From NCBI GenBank assembly GCA_035533015.1, contig DATLUQ010000029.1, forward strand, positions 62,001 through 126,000: 64,000 nucleotides of DNA. The letters run 5' to 3'. The notes below the pieces were generated by a model, which saw nothing but the letters and a program-made list of their open reading frames with translations, made no database searches and was not told where the DNA came from. Of this stretch, positions 29,796 to 39,072 are shown in pieces. A program made the translations under genes and the position numbers. How positions within the stretch are numbered: position 1 is the first letter of the stretch; the number at the start of each line of letters is the position of its first letter. The stretch is from Gemmatimonadaceae bacterium. GTDB taxonomy: Bacteria; Gemmatimonadota; Gemmatimonadetes; Gemmatimonadales; Gemmatimonadaceae.

Positions 29796-31108
29796 TGGGA
29801 TATCCGCACAAGCCCCACGAGCGCGAAGCGGTGGTCCTCTCCAAGTACTTCGGCGATCCCGAAGCGGCCACGCTCGACGGCTGGAAGAAGCGTGGCGGGT
29901 ACGCGGCGCTCCAGAAGGCGCTCGGCATGTCGCCGCCGGAGATCGTGAGCATCGTCAAGGACTCCGGGCTGCGCGGGCGCGGCGGCGCCGGCTTCCCGAC
30001 CGGCGTGAAGTGGTCGTTCATGAAGCTCGACGACGGCAAGCCGCACTACCTCTGCTGCAACGCCGACGAGTCCGAGCCGGGGACGTTCAAAGATCGCGAG
30101 ATCATGCGCTGGACGCCGCACGGCCTGATCGAAGGGTGCGCCATCGGCGCCTACGCGATCGGCGCCGAGACGTGCTACATCTACATCCGTGGCGAGTTCA
30201 CCGATCCGCTGGAGCGCGTGGAAGCCGCCCTCAAGGAAGCGTACGCCGCCGGCATCCTCGGCGCGAACGCCATGGGCACCGGCAAGACGATCAACATCTA
30301 CATCCACCGGGGCGCCGGCGCCTACATCTGCGGCGAGGAAACCGCCCTCATGAATTCCATCGAGGGGCGGCGCGGCAACCCGCGCATCAAACCGCCCTTC
30401 CCGGCGGTGTCGGGCGTGTTCGGCCAGCCAACCACGATCAACAACGTCGAGACGTTGGCCGCGGTGCCGCACATTCTCAACAACGGCGCCGACTGGTACA
30501 AGAAGTTCGGGCGCCCGGACAACCCGAAGAGCCCGGGCACCAAGCTGTTCTCGGTGTGCGGCAACGTGCAGCGCCCCGGCAACTACGAGGTCCCGCTCGG
30601 CTTCCCGTTCAAGGACTTCCTGTACGACCTCTGCGGCGGCCCCAAGCCCGGCCGCCGATTCAAGGCCATCATCCCCGGCGGCATCTCGGTGCCCATCCAG
30701 ACACTGGATGAAGCCGAGGCCAGCTTCATGGATTACGAAGGGTTCGTGGAGCAGGGCACCATGCTCGGCTCGGGCGGCGTGATCGTGATCGACGACGCCC
30801 AGAATCTGGTCAAGCAGATCGCGCGCGCGGCTCGGTTCTTTGCCCACGAGAGCTGCGCCCAATGCACCCAGTGCCGCGAGGGCACCTCGTGGACGACGCG
30901 CATCCTCGAGCGAATCGTGGCCGGCGACGGATCCAGCGAAGACCTCGACACACTCCTCGAGATCGCGGACAACATGACCGGCAAGACCATCTGCGTGCTC
31001 AGCGACTCGTGCGCCGTGCCGGTGGTCTCGGGCATCCACAAGTTCCGCGGCGACTTCGAAGCGCTGATCAAGAAGAAGACGGTCCATATGGTCCCGGCGG
31101 TGGCGTAG
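29795..31108 (+). CDS. nuoF: NADH-quinone oxidoreductase subunit F
   Basis: 437 residues from ATG 29795. FMN loop GLRGRGGAGFPTG, NADH-binding GAGAYICGEETALMNSIEG, NNVETLAAVPHI, and the N3 [4Fe-4S] ligands in ESCAQCTQCREGT plus a downstream Cys (TICVLSDSC). It oxidises NADH and passes electrons to NuoG. The stop abuts the nuoG ATG with no gap. Confidence 0.98.
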   Translation: MGYPHKPHEREAVVLSKYFGDPEAATLDGWKKRGGYAALQKALGMSPPEIVSIVKDSGLRGRGGAGFPTGVKWSFMKLDDGKPHYLCCNADESEPGTFKDREIMRWTPHGLIEGCAIGAYAIGAETCYIYIRGEFTDPLERVEAALKEAYAAGILGANAMGTGKTINIYIHRGAGAYICGEETALMNSIEGRRGNPRIKPPFPAVSGVFGQPTTINNVETLAAVPHILNNGADWYKKFGRPDNPKSPGTKLFSVCGNVQRPGNYEVPLGFPFKDFLYDLCGGPKPGRRFKAIIPGGISVPIQTLDEAEASFMDYEGFVEQGTMLGSGGVIVIDDAQNLVKQIARAARFFAHESCAQCTQCREGTSWTTRILERIVAGDGSSEDLDTLLEIADNMTGKTICVLSDSCAVPVVSGIHKFRGDFEALIKKKTVHMVPAVA

Positions 31109-32677
31109 ATGGCCGATGCAAAGTTGATCAACCTGACGATCGAAGGGCGGACGGTGGCGGTGCCGGCGGGCACCTCGATCCTCGAGGCGGCCAAGGCGGC
31201 GGGGATCCTCGTGCCCCACTACTGCTACCACCCCGGGCTCCCGGTGGCCGGCGTGTGCCGCATGTGCTTGGTGGAAGTCGAGAAGGCGCCCAAGCTGGCG
31301 CCGTCGTGCGCCACCGCGGTGGCCGAGGGGCAGGTCGTGCACGTCCATTCGCCCAAGGCACTCGAGGCGCGCAAGGGAGTGCTCGAGCTCCTGCTCATCA
31401 ACCATCCGCTCGACTGCCCGATCTGCGATCAGGCAGGCGAATGCGAACTGCAGGACTACACCTACCAGGAAGGGCGAGCCGAGGGCCGGCTGCGCGACGG
31501 CAAGCGGTTCAACCCGGTGGAGGACTTCGGCGGCGACGTCATGTACGTCACCAACCGGTGCATCCTCTGCACGCGCTGCGTGCGGTTCATGGACGACGTA
31601 GCCCACGACGCCGCGCTCAACGTCAGCGAGCGCGGCGACCGCGCGCTGATCGGCAAGTTCGAGGGGAAGGACCTCACGCACCCGTGGGCCGGCAACGTGA
31701 TCGACCTCTGCCCGGTGGGCGCCCTTCTCTCCAAGGACTCGCTCAACAAGGTGCGCGCCTGGGAAGTGGATCGCACCGCGTCCATCTGCCCCGGCTGCTC
31801 GCAGGGGTGCAACATGATCATCGAGACGCGCGACAACATGGTCGTGCGCCTGCGACCGCGTCCCAACGACGCCGTGAATCAGTACTTCATGTGCGATCAA
31901 GGGCGGCTCGACTATCGCTGGATGAACCGGCAGGACCGCGTGGAGCTGCCCATGGTGCGCCAGGGAGCCACGCTGGCCGCGGCTGACTGGGAAGCCGCCG
32001 TGTCAGCCGCCGCGTCGGTGCTCAAGGACAAGCGGGCGTACCTACTGGCCTCCCCGGGGCTCCCCAACGAAGCGCTGTTCCTGCTCTCTCGGCTCGTCAA
32101 GAAGACCGGCGGGGCGGGGGCGTTCCGTGTGCGTCAGGGCGACGAAGCGCCGCTGCCGGGCGTGCCCGATCTGGCTCGTCGCGCCGATCTCGCCGCCAAC
32201 GCCCGCGGCGCCGAGATGCTGGGCCTCTCGCGCCGGCCGGCGCCCCTGGCCGATCTGCAGCCCGGCGACGTGCTGATCGTGGCCGATGAAGAACTGGCCG
32301 GACTGGACGCGCCTGACGTGGCCAGGGCCGGTGCAATCATCGTCATCGGCACGACGCTCCCTGTGTGGGCGCGTCATGCCGCTTCGGTCGTGCTGCCGAT
32401 CACCAACATCGCGGAAGAAGAGGGGACGTTCACCAACCTTCGGGGTCGCGTACAGCGGTTCCACCAGGCGAAGTCGGGCCCTGGCTTCTCGCGTCCGAGT
32501 TGGCTGGTGGTCGCCGACCTGCTCGCCGCGTTGGGCGAGTCCGCCAACTATCGGCAGGCCCAGGACGTGTTCGCCGCGCTGTCGGCGTCGCACCCGGAAT
32601 TCGCCGGCATGTCCTACGATTCGCTGGGACTCAAGGGCGCGCTCGTGACGAGCGCCGCTGCAGGGGCGGTGGCATGA
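31109..32677 (+). CDS. nuoG: NADH-quinone oxidoreductase subunit G, shortened
   Basis: 522 residues, well below the 700-900 usual for NuoG. The N-terminal clusters are complete: HYCYHPGLPVAGVCRMCLVE (N1b), CPICDQAGECELQ (N5 region), NRCILCTRCVRF with NVIDLCPVGAL (N4). The extra N7-type motif is also kept, with CPGCSQGC and the fourth Cys 27 residues on (MCDQGR). What is cut down is the molybdopterin-oxidoreductase-like C-terminal domain, of which about 250 residues remain (PITNIAEEEGTFTNLRGRVQ is recognisable). The reading frame is intact, with clean junctions on both sides, so it is not a frameshifted remnant. Confidence 0.92.
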   Translation: MADAKLINLTIEGRTVAVPAGTSILEAAKAAGILVPHYCYHPGLPVAGVCRMCLVEVEKAPKLAPSCATAVAEGQVVHVHSPKALEARKGVLELLLINHPLDCPICDQAGECELQDYTYQEGRAEGRLRDGKRFNPVEDFGGDVMYVTNRCILCTRCVRFMDDVAHDAALNVSERGDRALIGKFEGKDLTHPWAGNVIDLCPVGALLSKDSLNKVRAWEVDRTASICPGCSQGCNMIIETRDNMVVRLRPRPNDAVNQYFMCDQGRLDYRWMNRQDRVELPMVRQGATLAAADWEAAVSAAASVLKDKRAYLLASPGLPNEALFLLSRLVKKTGGAGAFRVRQGDEAPLPGVPDLARRADLAANARGAEMLGLSRRPAPLADLQPGDVLIVADEELAGLDAPDVARAGAIIVIGTTLPVWARHAASVVLPITNIAEEEGTFTNLRGRVQRFHQAKSGPGFSRPSWLVVADLLAALGESANYRQAQDVFAALSASHPEFAGMSYDSLGLKGALVTSAAAGAVA

Positions 32678-33954
32678 ACGCCTTCATCCATCCGCTGCTG
32701 CAGGTGGCGAGCCCGCAGCTTCCACCGCCGTCGATCACGGTGTACCTCGTGGCCACCGCGATCAAGATCCTGGTCGTCTTCACGGTCTACCTCACGGGCG
32801 TGGCGCTGCTCACGCTGGCCGAACGCAAGGTCTCGGCCTGGATCCAGGACCGGCACGGGCCCAATCGCGTGGGACCCGGTGGCCTGCTCCAACCGGCAGC
32901 CGACGGGCTCAAGAATTTCATGAAGGAGGAGACGTACCCGGGACAGGCCAACCTGCCGCTGTTCGTGCTCGCGCCCGCAATCGCGTTCATTCCGGCGCTC
33001 CTCACGTGGTGCGTGATCCCGTTCGCATCGCCGCTCCCCACGCGGTGGGGGCTGATCGACATGGTCGTTGCCCCGCTGCCGGTGGGCTATCTGTTCATCC
33101 TGGCCATCTCGTCGCTCGGCGTGTACGGCATCGTGCTCGCCGGGTGGAGTTCCAACAACAAGTACGCGCTCCTGGGCGGGTTGCGGTCCAGCGCTCAGAT
33201 GGTGTCATACGAGATCGCGATGGGCATGTCCACGATCCCGGTGCTGCTCCTGTCCGGCAATGTGGCCCTCAACGACATCGTGCTCCAGCAGGCGCGCGGG
33301 ATGTGGAACGTGCTCGGGCTCACGATCGCGTTCCTGATCTTCCTCGTGGCGGCGTTCGCCGAGACCAACCGCCTGCCGTTCGATCTTCCCGAGGCGGAAT
33401 CCGAGTTGGTGGCCGGCTATCACTCGGAGTACAGTGCGATGAAGTTCTCGATGTTCTTCATCGCCGAGTACGCGAACATGGTGACGGCCAGCGCGCTGAT
33501 GGTCACACTGTTCTTCGGCGGGTGGGATATTCCGGGACACTGGGACGTCGCGCCCTGGAGCGCCTGGAAGACCCTGGCCACGGGCGGATTCTTCGTCTTC
33601 AAGGTGCTGTTCTTCCTGTTCTTCTACATGTGGATCCGTTGGACGCTGCCGCGGTTCCGCTACGACCAACTGATGGCGCTGGGCTGGAAGCTCATGCTCC
33701 CGCTGTCGCTGGGCTACATCGTCGTGATGGCGAGCGCCATCCTCGGGCTCGACGCCTCGGGCGTGGCCCGCGGGTCGTGGGCGTTCGGTCTGTCCCTGCT
33801 GGCCCTCAATGTGGTGCTGGTGGTCATCCTGTTCTTCCTGATCGATCGCGGCCGGCTGATCAGTCCGGCCTATTCCAGACTCGAGAAGCGCGACGTCGAC
33901 AAGCTGCAGGCCGTCGCATCGCGTTCGTCGTTGACGACGGAGGGCCGTAACTGA
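32674..33954 (+). CDS. nuoH: NADH-quinone oxidoreductase subunit H
   Basis: 426 residues from ATG 32674, overlapping nuoG by 4 bases. About eight to nine membrane helices. Conserved ERKVSAW, QDRHGPNRVGP, LQPAADGLKNFMKEE, ETNRLPFDLPEAESELVAGY and the cytosolic loop charges shape the quinone entry. The protein is about 100 residues longer than the E. coli subunit, mostly in the last helices and tail. Confidence 0.97.
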   Translation: MNAFIHPLLQVASPQLPPPSITVYLVATAIKILVVFTVYLTGVALLTLAERKVSAWIQDRHGPNRVGPGGLLQPAADGLKNFMKEETYPGQANLPLFVLAPAIAFIPALLTWCVIPFASPLPTRWGLIDMVVAPLPVGYLFILAISSLGVYGIVLAGWSSNNKYALLGGLRSSAQMVSYEIAMGMSTIPVLLLSGNVALNDIVLQQARGMWNVLGLTIAFLIFLVAAFAETNRLPFDLPEAESELVAGYHSEYSAMKFSMFFIAEYANMVTASALMVTLFFGGWDIPGHWDVAPWSAWKTLATGGFFVFKVLFFLFFYMWIRWTLPRFRYDQLMALGWKLMLPLSLGYIVVMASAILGLDASGVARGSWAFGLSLLALNVVLVVILFFLIDRGRLISPAYSRLEKRDVDKLQAVASRSSLTTEGRN

Positions 33955-34451
33955 TGGCAATCGGCATCAAGGTCGTCGACCGCCCGATCGAGCAGACGAG
34001 CTACATTCGCGCCACGCTCAAAGGCATGGCGCTCACCGCCAAGCACCTGCTCAATCCGCAGAAGGTGACCACGCAGTATCCCGAGCAGAAGAAGTCCCTC
34101 TCGCCTCGGTGGCGGGGGACGCATCGGATGCTGACCACCGAGGACGGCAAGGCCAAGTGCGTGGCCTGTGGGCTGTGCCCATCGATCTGTCCGGCCAACT
34201 GCATCAAGCTCGTGCCCGGTGAGGATGAGAAGGGCAACCGGTATCCGCTCCTGTTCGAGATCGACGAATTCCGGTGCATCTTCTGCGGGTACTGCCAGGA
34301 GGTCTGTCCGGAGGAAGCGATCCACGTCGGGCGGCATTACGAGAACTCGGAATACAGCCGGGAGGGGTTCGTGTACGACCTCGAGCGGCTGACGGCGCAG
34401 ACGCACCCGGTATGCGAGATGTGGGATCCTGCCGACCCCAAGGGGGAGTGA
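33954..34451 (+). CDS. nuoI: NADH-quinone oxidoreductase subunit I
   Basis: 165 residues. Two [4Fe-4S] clusters (N6a, N6b) are bound by CVACGLCPSICPANCI and CIFCGYCQEVCPEEAI, followed by EYSREGFVYDLERL. It connects NuoG to NuoB. One-base overlaps on both sides (with nuoH and nuoJ). Confidence 0.97.
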   Translation: MAIGIKVVDRPIEQTSYIRATLKGMALTAKHLLNPQKVTTQYPEQKKSLSPRWRGTHRMLTTEDGKAKCVACGLCPSICPANCIKLVPGEDEKGNRYPLLFEIDEFRCIFCGYCQEVCPEEAIHVGRHYENSEYSREGFVYDLERLTAQTHPVCEMWDPADPKGE

Positions 34452-34999
34452 TGCCGGACGCCCCCTCGCTGTTCTACGCGTTTCACTTCTACCTGTTCGG
34501 CCTCATCGCGATCGTGTCGGCCGTGGTCTTCGTGACGCGCCGCAGTCCCGTGGCGGCCGCCATGTGGCTGGTGGTCGTGATGTTCTCTCTGGCGGCGCTC
34601 TACGTGATGCTGGACGCCCAGTTCATCGGCGTCATCCAGGTGCTGGTCTATGCCGGCGCGATCATGGTGGTGTTCCTGTTCGTGGTCATGCTGCTCAACC
34701 TCGGGCAACCATCCCAGACGGCCGACGCCCGCGGATTGGGCTGGAAGCTCGCCGCGGGCGCGATGGGCATTGGGCTCGTCGCCGAACTGTTCACGCTCGT
34801 CCACGGCGTATCGGCCGCTCCGTACACGCTCCCCGAGGGCTACGCGGCCACGCAGGTGGCCACCCAAGGCGCCATCGCGCCGTTCGCCGGGGCGCTCTTC
34901 CATCAATATCTGCTCCCCTTCGAAATCACGAGCGTGGTGCTCCTTGCCGCCATCGTCGGCGCCGTGGTCCTGGGAATCCGGAGGACCGATGCTCGCTGA
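34451..34999 (+). CDS. nuoJ: NADH-quinone oxidoreductase subunit J
   Basis: 182 residues from ATG 34451. Five membrane helices with the conserved core [20 protein letters not shown] (the pi-bulge helix), [11 protein letters not shown], and a last helix [17 protein letters not shown]. It belongs to the E-channel part of the membrane arm. It overlaps nuoK by 11 bases. Confidence 0.95.
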   Translation: MPDAPSLFYAFHFYLFGLIAIVSAVVFVTRRSPVAAAMWLVVVMFSLAALYVMLDAQFIGVIQVLVYAGAIMVVFLFVVMLLNLGQPSQTADARGLGWKLAAGAMGIGLVAELFTLVHGVSAAPYTLPEGYAATQVATQGAIAPFAGALFHQYLLPFEITSVVLLAAIVGAVVLGIRRTDAR

Positions 35000-35282
35000 G
35001 TCGCTGTTCTTCTCCGCTGTGCTGTTCGCGATCGGGGTGGTGGGCGTGCTCACGCGCCGCAACGCCATCATTCTCTTCATGTGCGTGGAACTGATGCTCA
35101 ACGCCGTGAACCTGACGTTCATCGCGTTCGCGCGCGAGTACGGCGCCGGCGGACAGGTCTTCGTCTTCCTCGTCATGACCGTCGCAGCCGCCGAAGCCGC
35201 CGTGGGCCTCGCGATCATCATCGCGCTCTTCCGTCACCGGCACACGGTCGACCTTCAGAACATCAACCTGCTGAAGGGCTGA
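34989..35282 (+). CDS. nuoK: NADH-quinone oxidoreductase subunit K
   Basis: 97 residues, three membrane helices. Conserved [20 protein letters not shown] with the proton-pathway Glu, and a second Glu in [14 protein letters not shown]. The MrpC-like subunit of the proton path. It overlaps nuoL by one base (TGATG). Confidence 0.96.
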   Translation: MLAESLFFSAVLFAIGVVGVLTRRNAIILFMCVELMLNAVNLTFIAFAREYGAGGQVFVFLVMTVAAAEAAVGLAIIIALFRHRHTVDLQNINLLKG

Positions 35283-37483
35283 TGCTCCTTCAAACCGCCG
35301 TCTCCCCGGGCGCCCATCCGCTGGCCGGCACCATCGCCGCCTGGATGTGGGCCATCCCGCTCCTGCCGCTCCTGGGATTCCTGATCAACGGAGCGCTGTC
35401 GCTGTTCGCCGTGGCGCGATGCGGGCCGGCCGATCCGAGCGCCGCGTCGCACGACACGCACGGCGACGCCGGGGCCGACGCCCATCCCGCCGTCCACGAC
35501 GAGCACGCGGCCACGCGTCATCGCTTCGCCGCCATCACGAGCGTCGTGGGGCCGGGCGTGCTGGTGGCCGCCTTCCTGCTCGCCTTCTCGATCTTCCTCA
35601 CGATGCGCGCCGTACCCGACATGACGGCGCCCTTCGTGCAACGCTACTTCTCGTGGATGCCGGTGGGTGACCTGTCCATCGACGCGGCGTTCCGCCTCGA
35701 CCAGCTCTCGATGGTGATGGTGCTCGTCGTGACTGGCGTCGGGATGCTCATCCATCTGTTCAGCGTCGGCTACATGCGCGAAGACCCGGGGTATCCGCGG
35801 TACTTCGCGTATCTGAACCTGTTCGTCTTCTTCATGCTCGTACTGGTCCTCGGCGCCAACTACCCGATCCTGTTCATCGGCTGGGAGGGCGTGGGCCTCT
35901 GCTCATATCTGCTCATCGGATTCTGGTTCAGCGAGAAGGCCAACGCCGATGCCGGCAAGAAGGCGTTCATCGTCAACCGCATCGGGGACTTCGGATTCCT
36001 CATCGCGATGTTCCTGCTGTTCGCGAACTTCAAGACGCTGGACTTCAGCCAGTTGCAGGCCCAGTCGGGGCAGATCGTCTTCGGGGGCGCGCTGATCACG
36101 GCCATCTGCCTGTTCTTCTTCCTCGGCTGCGCGGGGAAGAGCGCCCAGATTCCGCTCTACATCTGGCTCCCCGACGCGATGGCCGGCCCCACCCCCGTGT
36201 CGGCCCTGATCCACGCCGCCACCATGGTGACGGCGGGCGTGTACCTGATCGCGCGCAGCAATTTCCTGTTCGCCGCGGCGCCCGTGGCCGGGCTCACCGT
36301 GATCGCCGTGGGCGCGGTCACCGCGCTGTTCGCCGCCACCATCGGCCTCAAGCAGTGGGACATCAAGAAGGTGCTCGCCTACTCCACCGTCTCGCAGCTC
36401 GGCTACATGTTCGTGGCCGTCGGGGCGGGGGCGTACGTGGCTGGCATTTTCCACCTGATGACGCACGCCTTCTTCAAGGCGTTGCTCTTCCTTGGTGCCG
36501 GCTCGGTCATCCACGTCATGCACGAGGCGTACCACCACACGCACAACCACGACGACGCCCAGGACATGCGCAACATGGGTGGCCTCAAGCAGTACATGAA
36601 GGTCACCTGGATCCTGATGTGGATCGCCACCCTCGCCATCTCGGGTATTCCCCCGTTCTCCGGCTTCTTCTCCAAGGACGAAATCCTGGGCACCGTGTTC
36701 GCCCGCGCCCAGGGAAGTACGCTCGCCCAGGCCAGCTGGCTGGGCGTGCCCGGCACGGCGGTGCTCTACGGCGCGTATGCCCTCGGACTCGCCGCGGCCC
36801 TGCTCACCGCCATCTACATGACTCGCCTCATGCTCTACACCTTCCACGGCCCCAACCGGACCGGGGAGAAGGAGCGCGCGCACCTGCACGAAGCCCCGTG
36901 GATCATGACCGGGCCGCTCGTCGTGCTCGGCATCCTCGCCGCAGTGGGCGGCTGGTTCAATCTGCCGGAGATCATCACCCGCGCGATTCCGCTGGGGCCC
37001 TCCGGCCTGCTGGAACACTGGCTCGACCCCGTGGTCGGGGCCGGCACTGCCCGGGTGATCGGCACCGGCGCCCAAACGGCCCCGAGTACCGAAGGAATGC
37101 TCATCGCGGTGGCGGTCGCCATCGCCATCGCGGGCATCGCCACCGCCGTGGTCGTGCTCAAACCGGCGGCACTCGTTCCCAAGTCGCAGGCCAAGCCCGA
37201 GGAAGGATTCGACCTCGTGCTCGCCAACAAGTATTACGTCGATGAGATCTACGATGCGACGGTAGTCGAGCCCGTCTACGCGGTCTCGCGCAATGTGCTC
37301 TGGCGCGGAATCGACGTTGGGCTGATCGACGGACTCTTCGTGAACGGCAGTGCCTGGGCGGCCCGCTTCGCCGGCTGGGTCGGATCACAGCTCCAATCGG
37401 GGCAGCTCGGCACGTACGCGTGGGTGCTCGTGCTGGGCGTGCTGCTCGTGCTCGGCGCCTTACGCCACTCGGTGCTGCCATGA
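35282..37483 (+). CDS. nuoL: NADH-quinone oxidoreductase subunit L
   Basis: 733 residues from ATG 35282, longer than the E. coli 613. Antiporter-like core with GWEGVGLCSYLLIGFWF (key Glu), FFFLGCAGKSAQIPLYIWL, PTPVSALIHAATMVTAGVYL and the second-channel Lys/His helix KALLFLGAGSVIH. Extra length comes partly from a hydrophilic N-terminal loop (DTHGDAGADAHPAVHDEH, about residues 59-76) and a long C-terminal amphipathic arm. It pumps protons at the far end of the membrane arm. Confidence 0.97.
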   Translation: MLLQTAVSPGAHPLAGTIAAWMWAIPLLPLLGFLINGALSLFAVARCGPADPSAASHDTHGDAGADAHPAVHDEHAATRHRFAAITSVVGPGVLVAAFLLAFSIFLTMRAVPDMTAPFVQRYFSWMPVGDLSIDAAFRLDQLSMVMVLVVTGVGMLIHLFSVGYMREDPGYPRYFAYLNLFVFFMLVLVLGANYPILFIGWEGVGLCSYLLIGFWFSEKANADAGKKAFIVNRIGDFGFLIAMFLLFANFKTLDFSQLQAQSGQIVFGGALITAICLFFFLGCAGKSAQIPLYIWLPDAMAGPTPVSALIHAATMVTAGVYLIARSNFLFAAAPVAGLTVIAVGAVTALFAATIGLKQWDIKKVLAYSTVSQLGYMFVAVGAGAYVAGIFHLMTHAFFKALLFLGAGSVIHVMHEAYHHTHNHDDAQDMRNMGGLKQYMKVTWILMWIATLAISGIPPFSGFFSKDEILGTVFARAQGSTLAQASWLGVPGTAVLYGAYALGLAAALLTAIYMTRLMLYTFHGPNRTGEKERAHLHEAPWIMTGPLVVLGILAAVGGWFNLPEIITRAIPLGPSGLLEHWLDPVVGAGTARVIGTGAQTAPSTEGMLIAVAVAIAIAGIATAVVVLKPAALVPKSQAKPEEGFDLVLANKYYVDEIYDATVVEPVYAVSRNVLWRGIDVGLIDGLFVNGSAWAARFAGWVGSQLQSGQLGTYAWVLVLGVLLVLGALRHSVLP

Positions 37484-39072
37484 ACGAGTTCCTGACCTCC
37501 ATCGGCTACATGCACTGGGTGCTCCCGGTGTTGCTGGTCGTGCCGACGCTGGGCGCGATCGCGATCTGGCTGCAGGGTCTCCCCGGCGGCGCCCCCGGCG
37601 ACGACGACGTGGTCTCGGGCACGGCCACGACGCCGCGCATGATCGCCCTCGTCACGTTCGTCATCGAATTCGTGATCTCGCTCGGTCTCTGGTGGTCATT
37701 CGTTCCCGCGGCCGTGGGGTGGCAGGCCCTATACAGCATTCCGTGGATTCCGTCGTGGGGCATTCGCTTCACCGTGGGGATCGACGGGATCTCGCTGATG
37801 ATGATCCTCCTCACCACGTCCATGATGGTGCTGGCCGTGTTGGGCAGCTGGACCAGTATTCGCAAACGCGCCCATTCGTACTACGCCTTGCTGCTCATCC
37901 TCACGGCGGGCATGCTCGGCGTGTTCATGGCGCTCGATCTGTTCCTGTTCTACGTGATGTGGGAAGTGATGCTCGTGCCGATGTACTTCATCATCGGCGT
38001 GTGGGGCGGGGACCGTCGCCTCTACGCGAGCCTCAAGTTCTTCCTCTACACGATGGTCGGCTCGCTGCTCATGCTGGTCGCCATCATCTACCTCGGACTG
38101 GCCGCCAAGTCGCGCCTCACCGGCATCCCGAACTTCGGCTACGACGCGGTCCTCGCTACGGCCACGTTCTCACCGACCGTCGGGCTGTGGCTGTTCGGCG
38201 CCTTCTTCCTGGCCTTCGCCGTGAAGGTGCCGATGTTCCCGTTCCACACATGGTTGCCCGATGCGCACGTCGAGGCGCCGACGGCGGGGTCAGTCGTCCT
38301 GGCCAGCATCATGCTCAAGCTGGGAACGTTCGGATTTCTGCGCCTCGCCGTGCCCCTCTTTGCCGGCGCGGCCACCAACCCGACGGTGCGGGGCATCGTC
38401 CTCACGCTGGCCGTGGTCGGCATCGTCTACGGCGCCCTCGTATCGCTGGTGCAGCCCGACTTCAAGAAGCTCGTAGCCTATTCGTCGGTCAGCCACCTTG
38501 GGTTCGTGATGCTCGGCATCTTCGCGCTCACCGTGCAGAGCGTGCAGGGCGCGCTCATGGTGATGATCAACCACGGCATCTCCACCGGCGCGCTGTTCTT
38601 CCTGATCGGCATGATCTATGAGCGGCGCCACACGCGCCTCATCGAAGACTACGGCGGGCTCGCGCGCGTCGTCCCGATGTTCGCGACGGCGCTGACCCTC
38701 GTCGCCCTCAGCAGTATCGGCGTGCCCGGCACCAACGGCTTCGTCGGCGAGTTCCTGGTACTGATCGGCGCTTTCCGCAACTACCCCGGGTTCGCCTTCA
38801 TCGCCACCACCGCCGTCATCTTCTCGGCCGCGTACCTGCTGTGGGCCATCCAGCGCATCCTGTTCAATCGGTTGGATAAGCCGGCCAACGCCCACATTCC
38901 GGACCTCAACCGCCGTGAAATCGCCCTGCTCGTGCCCCTGCTCGCCGCCATCGTCTGGCTCGGCATCTACCCCCAGCCCGTTCTCCGGCGCATGGAACCT
39001 ACGGTGGAGCGGTTCGTGCAGACCGTGCAGACGCGGGCCATGATGAGTGACGATACGGGAGGGATCAGGTGA
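37480..39072 (+). CDS. nuoM: NADH-quinone oxidoreductase subunit M
   Basis: 530 residues from ATG 37480. Antiporter fold with WEVMLVPMYFIIGVWGG (conserved Glu), FLAFAVKVPMFPFHTWLPD, HVEAPTAGSVVLASIMLKLG and FKKLVAYSSVSHLGFVMLG. 13-14 membrane helices expected. It overlaps nuoL by 4 bases and nuoN by one. Confidence 0.97.
   Translation: MNEFLTSIGYMHWVLPVLLVVPTLGAIAIWLQGLPGGAPGDDDVVSGTATTPRMIALVTFVIEFVISLGLWWSFVPAAVGWQALYSIPWIPSWGIRFTVGIDGISLMMILLTTSMMVLAVLGSWTSIRKRAHSYYALLLILTAGMLGVFMALDLFLFYVMWEVMLVPMYFIIGVWGGDRRLYASLKFFLYTMVGSLLMLVAIIYLGLAAKSRLTGIPNFGYDAVLATATFSPTVGLWLFGAFFLAFAVKVPMFPFHTWLPDAHVEAPTAGSVVLASIMLKLGTFGFLRLAVPLFAGAATNPTVRGIVLTLAVVGIVYGALVSLVQPDFKKLVAYSSVSHLGFVMLGIFALTVQSVQGALMVMINHGISTGALFFLIGMIYERRHTRLIEDYGGLARVVPMFATALTLVALSSIGVPGTNGFVGEFLVLIGAFRNYPGFAFIATTAVIFSAAYLLWAIQRILFNRLDKPANAHIPDLNRREIALLVPLLAAIVWLGIYPQPVLRRMEPTVERFVQTVQTRAMMSDDTGGIR

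Noticed and set aside
29531-31900. A 789-codon open frame on the minus strand
   Set aside because: Antisense shadow of nuoE, nuoF and nuoG; no domain, no ribosome-binding site and biased composition.
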